Of a DNA stretch of 64,000 nt, positions 7,126-16,528 are shown piece by piece (position 1 is the first letter of the stretch; every line of letters begins with the position of its first letter). Origin of the DNA: Ovoidimarina sediminis (lineage in GTDB: Bacteria; Pseudomonadota; Alphaproteobacteria; Rhodobacterales; Rhodobacteraceae). The DNA lies in contig NZ_JAWHTE010000021.1 in the NCBI RefSeq assembly GCF_032586175.1, positions 1-64,000 on the forward strand. The letters run 5' to 3'. Position numbers and translations under genes: made by a program. The notes below the pieces were generated by a model. That model made no database searches, was not told the DNA's origin, and saw only the letters and a program-made list of their open reading frames with translations.

Positions 7126-8174
7126 CAGTCGTCATTACTCGGTACTTCGACAGCGCAGCGCAGGCCCGGTCCGTCAAGCACGAACTCGTGCACTGGCGCC
7201 GCTTCTCCCTCAAGATCCTCGATCTCTTCGAAAGCCCAAGGGGCCTTGCGGCAGCCCTGCAAGCCGACCACGTCGAACCCGAAACGATCCGCGCCTATGA
7301 AGAGAGGCTGGCGAATGGCGGCGCCGTCCTACTCGTCCGCGCCGGATACAAGCCGCTCGGCGTCGCCCAGATCACCCGCGATGTCGCGGCCGAGATGGGC
7401 GCGGCGGATATGGGCGATCTCGTGGAAGAGGTCTACGTCAAGGACGAGGTGCGCACCGCGACCCTCAGCCTGCTGGAAGATCATCCGCTTCTTCTCTCCC
7501 GTCCGCGCGATCACAAGAAGACGGCCTATTACATGGCCGACTGGCCCATCGCCCTGATCAGCCGGCGCAAGCCGCTTCAGGGTTCGGTGATGACGAGCCA
7601 TCCGCATTTCACGAAGGAGTTCTTTCCCCTTCTCGACGAGCGCAAGCCCTATACCGGCTCGATCATCAAGCCGCACGCGCATATGGCGAATTTCCCGATC
7701 CCGCTGATCAGCCGCCGCAAGCCGTCGACGGCCTCGATCATCCCGCGCCACGCCCACATGGCGAATTTCCCGATCCCGCTGATCAGCCGGCGGCGGCCCT
7801 CGGGGCGTTCGATCTTCCCGCGGCATCAGCGCATGGCCACCGTGCCCTTCCCGCTGTTGATCAACGAAGAGACGGGGAAAAACGCCCTGATCCCGGGTCA
7901 GCCCCACATGGCGAACTTCCCGATCCCCCTGATCAGCAAGCGAAAGCCATCGACGGCCTCGATCTTCCCGCGCCACGCGCATATGGCGAACTTCCCGATC
8001 CCGCTGATCAGCCGGCGCAAGCCATCCACGGCGTCGATCATCCCGCGCCACGGGCACATGGCCGAATTCCCCTGGCCGCTCGTCATCCGCCGCTCGAACA
8101 CCGCGGCCCCCGACGGCGGCTCGGGCTTCTCGTTCTCGAAGATGCTGGGAATGCGGACGATCACCCGCAAATAG
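7122..8174 (+). CDS. puc-operon protein with eight 25-residue repeats
   Basis: The 350-residue product is not recognised as any named family. Residues 1-136 look globular and alpha/beta (RYFDSAAQARSVKHELV, GGAVLLVRAGYKPLGVAQ), loosely like small stress-protein folds. From residue 137 to about 336 come eight back-to-back units of exactly 25 residues, whose consensus opens HMANFPIPLISRRKP and closes with a PRHA turn. A short tail follows. There is no signal peptide or obvious membrane helix. The 4-base ATGA overlap with pucC ties it to antenna assembly. It occupies the place of pucDE in Rhodobacter capsulatus, but homology to PucE could not be shown by eye. An LH2-associated scaffold or stabiliser is the best inference. 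Confidence 0.85.
   Translation: MTVVITRYFDSAAQARSVKHELVHWRRFSLKILDLFESPRGLAAALQADHVEPETIRAYEERLANGGAVLLVRAGYKPLGVAQITRDVAAEMGAADMGDLVEEVYVKDEVRTATLSLLEDHPLLLSRPRDHKKTAYYMADWPIALISRRKPLQGSVMTSHPHFTKEFFPLLDERKPYTGSIIKPHAHMANFPIPLISRRKPSTASIIPRHAHMANFPIPLISRRRPSGRSIFPRHQRMATVPFPLLINEETGKNALIPGQPHMANFPIPLISKRKPSTASIFPRHAHMANFPIPLISRRKPSTASIIPRHGHMAEFPWPLVIRRSNTAAPDGGSGFSFSKMLGMRTITRK
7530..8129 (+). repeat. eight in-frame 75-bp repeats
   Basis: The repeats encode 25 residues each, starting at protein residues 137, 162, 187, 212, 237, 262, 287 and 312 with no length variation. Units 3, 6 and 7 are nearly identical in protein and very close in DNA; units 1, 2, 5 and 8 are diverged. Recent copying of the central units is likely, and conservation of unit length implies structural constraint. 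Confidence 0.92.
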
Positions 8175-8231
8175 AAACGATCTGCCGGTGTCCCGGGCGC
8201 AGCCCCGGGACATCCGCGCCCCGAAAAGCGC

Positions 8232-8798
8232 CTACTGCCGCTTCAGAAAGCTCGAAAGCGATCGCTGCTCGGCCCCGTTCCGGAAACTGCTGAATTCAAG
8301 CTGCAGCCCGCCCTCGGCAAGGGTCCGGTCGTATTGCTGGATCTCATAGCCCCCGGTCGCATCGACGAACAGCGCATAGACGGTCAGCGTATCGCCGTTC
8401 AGCTGCCCCCAGACATAGGGTTCACCCTTCATCGGGTCGAGCTGCACGTCATGCCCGAACAGATCCTTCTTCATCGCGGCCGCGAAAAGCCCGTCTTCCT
8501 TGCTCGGCACGAACCCGATCTTGTAGGAGCGTTCCTTTGTGCGCCCGTCGGGCCGGAAGGTGATCGTGCCCCAGGCGACCGAGAACCCGGCGTCGCTTTG
8601 TGCGATCTCCACATTCAGATCGCGGTTCTGCTTTGTGCCGTCCGCGAGAACAAGCTCGGCAGATCCGGAATACGTGCCCACGAAGGGCTCGATCCCGGGC
8701 ACCTCCGCCAGCGCGGCCACCGCCGCGGACAGGGAAAGAACCAGGCCGGCGGCCAGGCCCAGGATGGCTCGGCTCAGGAAAATATCACGTGCTGTCAT
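8232..8798 (-). CDS. secreted protein of unknown function, chromosomal copy
   Basis: The 188-residue protein has a classical Sec signal peptide (about 1-31, hydrophobic LGLAAGLVLSLSAAVAALA, cleavage near ALA-EV). The mature part is a beta-rich domain (FVGTYSGSAELVLADGT, DGRTKERSYKIGFVPSKEDGL) with no family I recognise. It converges on the puc operon, 57 bases beyond its last stop, and has no obvious partner. A near-identical paralogue of the same length lies at 54178-54744 inside the integrated element, and the similarity extends at least 100 bases into the upstream region. Its role is probably in the periplasm or cell envelope. Confidence 0.85.
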   Translation of the reverse strand: MTARDIFLSRAILGLAAGLVLSLSAAVAALAEVPGIEPFVGTYSGSAELVLADGTKQNRDLNVEIAQSDAGFSVAWGTITFRPDGRTKERSYKIGFVPSKEDGLFAAAMKKDLFGHDVQLDPMKGEPYVWGQLNGDTLTVYALFVDATGGYEIQQYDRTLAEGGLQLEFSSFRNGAEQRSLSSFLKRQ

Positions 8799-8971
8799 AA
8801 CAGGCCCTCATCTGGCATCGGAAACGCATGCCCTCGAAATACCGGCATGCCGATCAACCTTAGCCTATGAGCGCGCCCCGTCAAAAGCCAGTCACGTCTC
8901 CGCGCTTGCCAGGTGAACTTGCGTCCCCGGCCGGAGCCCAGCAAGGACGCGACGAAAACTGGAGGAGAATG

Positions 8972-9046
8972 TGGCAGCCCGTAGGGGAATCGAACCCCTC
9001 TTTCCAGGTTGAAAACCTGGCGTCCTAACCGATAGACGAACGGGCC
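8972..9046 (-). tRNA. tRNA-Glu (TTC)
   Basis: On the minus strand the cloverleaf reads GGCCCGT acceptor, a D-arm containing TCGGTTAGGA, anticodon loop TTTTCAA (anticodon TTC) and T-arm GGGGTTCGATTCCCC, with CCA encoded. The acceptor has a G-U first pair, as in other alphaproteobacterial tRNA-Glu. No duplicated 3' end was seen nearby, so it is not an obvious integration site. Confidence 0.96.
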
Positions 9047-9102
9047 TTACCGGTGGTGAGGGGCTATCTAGGGAAACCCGCGTGGGGAGGCAAGCGGAAT
9101 TT

Positions 9103-9634
9103 TCAGCCAAGCCCCGTTCCCGGTTCGGCTGAATCCGGAAGGGCCCTGATCAGCGCCGCAAGGCTCTCCTCTGGCGGCATGCCGCAGGTCTCGATGCGAA
9201 TGTCGGCGTGCTCCACCGGATCCATCCCCAGCGCGCCAACCTTCCGCCAGCTCTTCCTCCCCGACTGCGCTCGCGCTTCGATCCGGGCCTGCCGGATGGC
9301 AGGGTCCGAGCACAGGGTTTCGATCCACAGAAGCTGCGCTCGGGCCCGCGCCGCCACGTCCGTCCAGGGATGCCGCAACGCCGCTGTCCAGTGCACCGCG
9401 TCCGCCACCACCGGGCGACCGAGCGCCAGGTTCTCCGCCGCCAGACTCCGCGCCGCACAATAGGTCCCGTCCTTCGCATCGCCCAGCCGAAGCTCTGACT
9501 GGAAAAGCCCGTCGCGAATCGCGTCAACCCTCAGGTAGGCCGCTCCCAGATGGCGCGCCAGCCCGGCGGCCAGCGTCGATTTCCCGGTTCCGGGAAGGCC
9601 GCAGAACACGCAAAGGCGCGGCCCCGCCAGTTGC

Positions 9635-9654
<20 letters not shown>
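9103..9654 (-). CDS. AAA-type P-loop kinase (AAA_33)
   Basis: The 183-residue protein has a Walker A motif FCGLPGTGKSTLA near residues 17-29 and a kinase-like DAIRDGLF motif (about 44-51). It resembles the AAA_33 zeta-toxin/polynucleotide-kinase-like group, in which a small metabolite or nucleic acid is phosphorylated; the substrate cannot be predicted. Its start overlaps the end of recJ by 20 bases on the same strand, so the two are cotranscribed and probably translationally coupled. No antitoxin-like partner is present, which argues against a toxin role. Confidence 0.78.
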
Positions 9655-11398
<1,744 letters not shown>

Positions 11399-11472
11399 AT
11401 CCCGAGATGTGGTGTTAGGGGCGGTTTTGACCACTATATCTTACGATGCTTCCGGGCGAAAGGCCGGCGTCT

Positions 11473-11943
11473 TCACTTGGAGGCGCAGAGGCCGGAACGG
11501 TGGCAGTCCACCACCGCCTGCTCCCCCGCCGCATCCAGTGGCAGGGCGTTCGACGGGCAGGGCCCCAACGACACGATCTGCCGCTGGCCGTCCTCGCGCA
11601 CCGCGACCAGAAGGTCGTGCCCCGCTTCCGGGGGCGGTGCGCACCAGACCGACAGGCAGGTCAGTTCAACGGCAACCACGCTGTCGAAAGGGGCGGAAAA
11701 TCCCAGCCGGCCAAGCGATCTGCCCTTGAGCCGCGCCTCGAACGTGACCGGCGCGTCTTCGGCTTTGGCGCCCGCATCCGGCACCCTGTCGAACCGGCCC
11801 GACACGATCCGGTAGGGATCGGCACTGTCCCGCGCCTCGGTGTAAAGCCGCACCGGATCGGGCGGCAGGCAGGACAGCGCCAGGGCAGGGCCCGCCAGAC
11901 CGGCGAGAACCGCCGCGACGGCCAGCCTGCCGCCGCGCCACAT
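11473..11943 (-). CDS. small exported Cys-containing protein
   Basis: The predicted product has 156 residues. A signal peptide spans about 1-22 (RLAVAAVLAGLAGPALA, cleavage before LSC). The mature part has scattered cysteines in SCLPPDP, LTCLSVWCAPP and GPCPSN, which suggest disulfides in the periplasm. The ATG at 11943 is chosen because it shares a TGATG junction with the glpX stop, so translation is coupled. A much longer in-frame reading would run back into glpX and is not real. The family is not recognised. The coupling to a gluconeogenic enzyme is probably transcriptional convenience rather than shared function. Confidence 0.75.
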   Translation of the reverse strand: MWRGGRLAVAAVLAGLAGPALALSCLPPDPVRLYTEARDSADPYRIVSGRFDRVPDAGAKAEDAPVTFEARLKGRSLGRLGFSAPFDSVVAVELTCLSVWCAPPPEAGHDLLVAVREDGQRQIVSLGPCPSNALPLDAAGEQAVVDCHRSGLCASK

Positions 11944-12932
11944 CACGTCGGGTTGCGATAGGTCATCCGCCGGATCGACCCGGTCTTTGACCGCATCAGC
12001 ATCGTTTCGGCGGTCAGGAACCCTGGCTCCCGCTTGATCCCCGGCAAAAGCGAGCCGTCGGTCACGCCCGTCGCGGCGAAGATCACGTCGCTCGTCACCA
12101 TGTCGTCCCGGGTATAGACGCGGTTGAGGTTCTTGATCCCGGCCTTCTCGGCCCGCCCCTTCTCGTCGTCGTTGCGAAACAGAAGCTTGCCGAACATCTG
12201 ACCGCCCATGCATTTCAGGGCGGCGGCTCCCAGAACGCCCTCCGGCGCGCCGCCCGATCCCATATACATGTCGATCCCGGTGATATCGGGCTCCGCGCAA
12301 TGGATGACACCCGCCACGTCACCATCGGTGATCAGCCGGATCGCCGCGCCCGTGGTGCGCAGTTCCGCGATCATCTCCTCGTGCCGCGGGCGGTCGAGGA
12401 CACAGACGGTGATGTCTTCGGTCGAACAGCCCTTCGCGGCAGCGAGCGCCGACACCCGTTCCGACGGCGACATGTCCATCGTCACGATCCCACGCCGGAA
12501 CCCGGGGCCGATCGCCAGCTTTTCCATATAGACATCGGGCGCGTGCAGCAGCGTGCCCCGCGGCGCCATCGCAATCACCGTCAGCGCGTTGGGCATGTCC
12601 TTCGCCGTCAGCGTCGTCCCTTCCAGCGGGTCAAGCGCGATATCCACCTCCGGCCCGTTTCCCGAGCCGACTTCCTCGCCGATATAAAGCATCGGCGCTT
12701 CGTCACGCTCGCCTTCCCCGATCACCACGGTGCCCCGGATGTCGAGGCGGTTGAGCTGATCGCGCATCGCGTTGACGGCGGCCTGGTCGGCGGCCTTCTC
12801 GTCGCCGCGTCCGATCAGACGGGCCGAGGCCATCGCGGCGGCTTCTGAGACCCGCGCAAGGCCAAGCGACAGCAGGCGGTCATGAAATTCGGGCATCTTC
12901 AGCTCCGGTGGTTGGGATTGGGTCCTGGTCAT
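11943..12932 (-). CDS. glpX: class II fructose-1,6-bisphosphatase
   Basis: GlpX (329 residues) removes the 1-phosphate of fructose-1,6-bisphosphate in gluconeogenesis and, in phototrophs, the Calvin cycle. The lithium-sensitive phosphatase signature is present: VIGEGERDEAPMLYIGE, then DPLEGTT with its metal-binding Asp and Glu, then YMGSGGAPEGVL. Length and N-terminus (FHDRLLSLGLARVSEAAA) match the family. It is followed without a gap by a small exported protein gene. There are no Calvin-cycle genes nearby, so a general gluconeogenic role is the safer assignment. Confidence 0.95.
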   Translation of the reverse strand: MTRTQSQPPELKMPEFHDRLLSLGLARVSEAAAMASARLIGRGDEKAADQAAVNAMRDQLNRLDIRGTVVIGEGERDEAPMLYIGEEVGSGNGPEVDIALDPLEGTTLTAKDMPNALTVIAMAPRGTLLHAPDVYMEKLAIGPGFRRGIVTMDMSPSERVSALAAAKGCSTEDITVCVLDRPRHEEMIAELRTTGAAIRLITDGDVAGVIHCAEPDITGIDMYMGSGGAPEGVLGAAALKCMGGQMFGKLLFRNDDEKGRAEKAGIKNLNRVYTRDDMVTSDVIFAATGVTDGSLLPGIKREPGFLTAETMLMRSKTGSIRRMTYRNPT

Positions 12933-13000
12933 CCCCTACCGTCGCAGCGGCAGCGGGGCAAGATCGGTCTCTCCTGTGCACGTCTGCCCGGCTCATGACA

Positions 13001-13948
13001 TCAGCGCTCGATCACCGCGTCGAGGTTCCGCCGCGGCGTGGGGTCGGAAGGCGCCTCGGGGTAGCCAAGGCACATCAGACTCTGCGGAACGCCCCCACGA
13101 TCACAGAGGTCCGAAAGCCGGGGGCGAAGATAGGCCACCTGTACCGGCTGGTTGAGGTATCTCGCCTGAAGCCCCGACGCCGCCGCGATCAACAGCACAC
13201 GCTGCATCGCCTGACCCGCGGCAATCCGGTCCCTGGGCCCATCCGCACCGGTGCCGATGACGGCAAGCACAGGTGCAGTTTCCGCAAGCGCTGCGTCCTT
13301 CGTGGCGATCCGGTCGCCCATGTCGATCGCCCGCACCACGGTGCGCGCCACCGGAGCGAGGACACCGGGCAGGGCCAGCCCGTCACCCTGCCGGCGCGGG
13401 TGCATCCATTGCGCCAGCTCCCGCCTCCAGTGCGGATTGGCCCATTGCGCCGCGTCGCCCTCCGCGACAAGCGTTGCAGCGGCACGGCGCCGCTTCGGAT
13501 CGTCCAGAAACTCCGCCCACGCGCCCTCGGCCTCCGCCGCCGCGGCCAGCGATGCGATCTGCCGGTCATCGGGACGATCCGCCTTGAAGCTGCCGTGGCA
13601 TGTCCGGCGCAGGCCGATCGCACCGGCCCACGTGCGCAGGGCGGCGTCCTCGCCGGGCGTCAGCTCCACCAGGGCCAGAAGATCCTCGTCATCCGCCTCG
13701 GGCAGCACGTTAACCGATGCTTGAAATCCGCGATCCGCAGCCGCGACGCGCAGGTTGAACAGCGCGCAGCCACAACTGATCAGCAGCTCCCGGTCGTCGG
13801 GGTCGTTGACCGGCAGGGCGCGGGTGCGGTCCGCGTAAAGCGCGATACCGTCCGGGCGCGGGGCAAAGATCCATGGTTGCGTGTTGTGGCTCGACGGGGC
13901 CAGAACCGCGTGGCCGATCAGCGCCTCGAACAGCCCGTCTTCTGTCAT
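13001..13948 (-). CDS. nitroreductase-family (Acg-like) protein
   Basis: The 315-residue protein has two weak nitroreductase-like halves, as in the Acg family of flavin-binding proteins: an N-terminal VLAPSSHNTQPWIF motif and a C-terminal QAMQRVLLIAAASGLQARYLNQP segment with LMCLGYPEAP. Members are FMN proteins linked to hypoxia or redox stress, but catalytic activity is often unclear. It stands alone between glpX and hom, with about 70 and 110 bases on either side, and is transcribed in the same direction as both. The substrate is unknown. Confidence 0.85.
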   Translation of the reverse strand: MTEDGLFEALIGHAVLAPSSHNTQPWIFAPRPDGIALYADRTRALPVNDPDDRELLISCGCALFNLRVAAADRGFQASVNVLPEADDEDLLALVELTPGEDAALRTWAGAIGLRRTCHGSFKADRPDDRQIASLAAAAEAEGAWAEFLDDPKRRRAAATLVAEGDAAQWANPHWRRELAQWMHPRRQGDGLALPGVLAPVARTVVRAIDMGDRIATKDAALAETAPVLAVIGTGADGPRDRIAAGQAMQRVLLIAAASGLQARYLNQPVQVAYLRPRLSDLCDRGGVPQSLMCLGYPEAPSDPTPRRNLDAVIER

Positions 13949-14056
13949 ATGCCTGTGTCCCCAGGTCCGAGTGGCGGGCCGGAACCGGCCCTCGACGCCA
14001 CTCTGGACGACAGACCGCGCCGCGTATTGACCCGGGTCAAGCAGAACGGCGGGCGT

Positions 14057-15343
14057 TCAGACCTCTTCGATCCGGATCGCCACCGGATCGCCGCTCAGAA
14101 CCCCGGTCTTGCCCATCGCGGCAATCGCCTCGTCCAGCGCGGTCTTCGTCGTCTTGTGCGTCACGATCAGAACCGGGGCGGTCGGCTCGTCATGGCCGTA
14201 TTGCCGCATCCGGTCGATCGAAATGCCCGCATCCCCCAGAACCGCCGCGATCTTCGCCAGCGCGCCGGGTTTGTCGACCAGCGCCATCCGCAGGTAATAG
14301 GGCGCCGAGACCGAGGCTTCCGCCCCGCGCGCCGGGCGCAGCGCGGTGGCCGGCTGTCCGAAGGTCGACAGCCGCGTGCCGCGCGCGATGTCGATCACGT
14401 CCGCCATCACCGCGCTCGCGGTCGGGCCCGCCCCGGCGCCCGCGCCCCGCAGCACGATCTGGCCCACCGCGTCGCCCTCGAGGACGACCATGTTCGTTCC
14501 GCCCTCGAGCTGCCCGAGCGGAGAGGTCGCGGGCACGAGGCACGGGCTCATCCGCTGCTCGAGCCCCCGTCCGGTCATCTGCGCCACGCCCAGAAGCTTG
14601 ATCCTGTAGCCCATGTCGGCGGCCTGCCGGATATCCTCGATCGAGATCCGTTCGATGCCTTCAAGATCCATTGCCCCGAAATTCACCTTCGTCCCGTAAG
14701 CGATTGACGCGAGGAGGGAAAGCTTGTGCCCCGCATCGATCCCGCCCACGTCGAGCGTGGGATCGGCCTCAAGATACCCCAGCGCCTCGGCCTCTGCGAA
14801 GACCTCGTCATAGGGCAGGCCGGCCGATTCCATCCGCGTCAGGATGTAGTTGCAGGTGCCGTTCATCACCCCCATCACGCGGGTGATCTCGTTGCCCGCC
14901 AGCCCCTCGGTCAGCGCCTTGACGACGGGGATGCCGCCCGCCACCGCGGCTTCGAAGCGGATCACGTGATCGCGGGCTTCGGCCGCCTCGGCCAGTTCCT
15001 GCCCGTGCAGCGCCAGCATCGCCTTGTTCGCGGTCACCACGTCTTTTCCGGCGGCGATCGCGGCCTCGACCGAGGCTTTCGCAGGGCCGTCCGAGCCCCC
15101 CATGAGCTCGATGTAGAGATCCACGTCATCCCGCGTGGCGAGCTTCACGGGATCGTCTTCCCAGGCGAAGCCCGCAAGCGACACGCCCCGGTCCTTGTCC
15201 CGCGACCGGGCGGAGACGGCCGTGATCTCGATCGGGCGGCCGGCCCGGGTGGCGATCAGGTCGGGATGGGTCTTGAGGATCCGGACAACGCCGGCCCCCA
15301 CGGTGCCGAGACCGGCGATGCCAAGGCGAAGGGGCGCAGTCAT
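14057..15343 (-). CDS. hom: homoserine dehydrogenase
   Basis: This 428-residue enzyme reduces aspartate semialdehyde to homoserine on the path to threonine and methionine. It has the Rossmann motif GIAGLGTVGAGV at the N-terminus, the catalytic core with GVMNGTCNYILTRM and EADPTLDVGGIDAGHKLSLLA, and a C-terminal ACT domain (about residues 350-428, ALVDKPGALAKIAAVLGDAGISID) for allosteric control by amino acids. Length is as expected for the monofunctional enzyme. A dispersed GC-rich repeat copy lies just upstream, in the gap to the lipoprotein gene. Confidence 0.96.
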   Translation of the reverse strand: MTAPLRLGIAGLGTVGAGVVRILKTHPDLIATRAGRPIEITAVSARSRDKDRGVSLAGFAWEDDPVKLATRDDVDLYIELMGGSDGPAKASVEAAIAAGKDVVTANKAMLALHGQELAEAAEARDHVIRFEAAVAGGIPVVKALTEGLAGNEITRVMGVMNGTCNYILTRMESAGLPYDEVFAEAEALGYLEADPTLDVGGIDAGHKLSLLASIAYGTKVNFGAMDLEGIERISIEDIRQAADMGYRIKLLGVAQMTGRGLEQRMSPCLVPATSPLGQLEGGTNMVVLEGDAVGQIVLRGAGAGAGPTASAVMADVIDIARGTRLSTFGQPATALRPARGAEASVSAPYYLRMALVDKPGALAKIAAVLGDAGISIDRMRQYGHDEPTAPVLIVTHKTTKTALDEAIAAMGKTGVLSGDPVAIRIEEV

Positions 15344-15420
15344 GGGTCGTCCTCTCTCAGGGGCTGTTCTGCGAGACTTCGCTTAGCGCAAGGCGCTCGG
15401 GGCGGCAATCCGTTGGAGGG

Positions 15421-15494
15421 GACGGAGGGGGCGCTGCCCCCGCCGCGCGTGCCGCGCGGCCCCCCGGGATATTTCCGGCCACATGAAGGGGCGG
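15421..15494 (+). repeat. dispersed intergenic repeat, copy 1
   Basis: A GGGGGCGCTGCCCCC hairpin is followed by a GC-rich hairpin and then the conserved CCCCGGGATATTTCCGGCC and ACATGAAGGGG parts. It lies between hom and the lipoprotein gene. It has the same core as four other intergenic copies in this window. Confidence 0.8.
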
Positions 15495-15495
15495 G

Positions 15496-15762
15496 TCAGT
15501 CTGGTGCGTCGCCGTTGGCAAGGGCCGCGGCGCGGCCGCGCAGCGCATCGCCGCGGGCCTCGAGCGCGGCATTGGCGGCGAGCTCCTCTTCCCGGACGTC
15601 TGCATCGAGCGCGAGGATTTCGGCCGTGGAGACAAGGTCCGGATACTCCGTGCCGGGCGGCGGCGGCCCAAGCGCCGCGTCCACCTCGGGCCGCCGGTCG
15701 CAGGCGGCCAGAAGGGCCGTGGCCAGGCAGGCGAGGATCAGGGTCTGGCGCGCTTCATCCAT
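15496..15762 (-). CDS. small putative lipoprotein
   Basis: The predicted product has 88 residues. A lipobox LLAAC at about residues 17-21 follows a short hydrophobic stretch (LILACLATA), so it should be lipidated and held in the envelope. The mature part is Pro-rich and then helical and acidic (EILALDADVREEELAANAALEARGDALRG). The ATG at 15762 is chosen because it puts the lipobox at the normal distance; an upstream in-frame start at 15798 would run closer to the divergent TetR operator. It is transcribed away from that tetR-type gene, and the shared upstream region makes it a candidate target of the regulator. Confidence 0.65.
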   Translation of the reverse strand: MDEARQTLILACLATALLAACDRRPEVDAALGPPPPGTEYPDLVSTAEILALDADVREEELAANAALEARGDALRGRAAALANGDAPD

Positions 15763-15808
15763 GGCCGCGACGCTAGGCGCGCCGGCCGCGCGGCGCAAGC
15801 TCCGCTTG

Positions 15809-15828
15809 ATATGAACGCCCGTTCATAT
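15809..15828. promoter_or_regulatory. TetR-type palindromic operator
   Basis: ATATGAAC-GCCC-GTTCATAT is a perfect inverted repeat with 8-bp arms and a 4-bp spacer. It lies 12 bases before the ATG of the TetR-family gene and 46 bases from the divergent lipoprotein start. This is the usual place for an autoregulatory operator that controls both genes. Confidence 0.75.
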
Positions 15829-15840
15829 AGCATTGCCCCC

Positions 15841-16443
15841 ATGGCGCGCAAATCAGGCTCCCATTCCGAAATCACGCGGCCCCGCATCCGCGATGCCGCC
15901 CTGCGGCTTTTCGCCCGGCATGGCTTTGCCGCCGTCTCGATGCGCCAGATCGCCGCCGAAGTCGGCGTGCAGGCCGGGGCGATCTATCTTTATTTCGAAG
16001 ACAAGCAGGCGCTTCTTTTCGAACTGATGGACACCCATATGGACGATCTGCTTGCGGCCTGGGAGGCGGTCGTTCTGCCCGAGGATGCGCTCGGCCGGCT
16101 GCGGGCCTTCACGCGCTTTCACATCGCCTATCATGTCGAGCGGCCCGACGACGTCTTCATCGCCTACATGGAGCTGCGCAGCCTGACGCCCGGGAATTTC
16201 GCCGTCATCGAGACCAAGCGCCGCGCCTATGAGCGGATCCTCGAAGACCTGCTCGAAGCGGGCCGGGCCGACGGCGTGATCGATGTCGAGGATGTGCGGA
16301 TCACCACCATGGCGCTCATCGCCATGCTCACCGGCGTCAACACCTGGTACCGCGAAGGCGGGCGGCTGGCGCGCGAACGGCTGGAGCGGATCTACTGGGG
16401 CATGGTCGAGCGCATGATCACCGGCGCCCGCGTCCCCGCCTGA
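15841..16443 (+). CDS. TetR-family transcriptional regulator
   Basis: The 200-residue protein has an N-terminal helix-turn-helix (about 16-60: AALRLFARHGFAAVSMRQIAAEVGVQAGAIYLYFEDKQALLFELM) and an alpha-helical ligand-binding C-terminus with a WYREGGRLARERL segment. The C-terminal half resembles the TetR_C group often found near fatty-acid or acyl-CoA genes, but no such genes are adjacent. I placed the start at 15841; the in-frame ATG at 15811 lies inside the palindromic operator, so it is unlikely to be used. It is probably autorepressing and also acts on the divergent lipoprotein gene. Confidence 0.88.
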   Translation: MARKSGSHSEITRPRIRDAALRLFARHGFAAVSMRQIAAEVGVQAGAIYLYFEDKQALLFELMDTHMDDLLAAWEAVVLPEDALGRLRAFTRFHIAYHVERPDDVFIAYMELRSLTPGNFAVIETKRRAYERILEDLLEAGRADGVIDVEDVRITTMALIAMLTGVNTWYREGGRLARERLERIYWGMVERMITGARVPA

Positions 16444-16528
16444 GGGCGGCGGCGACAAAGGCCCTTTTCGCCCCCCGCGATCCGTGTAATAGCAACCTGC
16501 CAACCGATCTTCCCGAGGAGAGGACCTG

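Noticed and set aside
15811..15840. Ten-codon N-terminal extension of the TetR regulator
   Set aside because: It is the operator palindrome; a normal TetR N-terminus starts at 15841.
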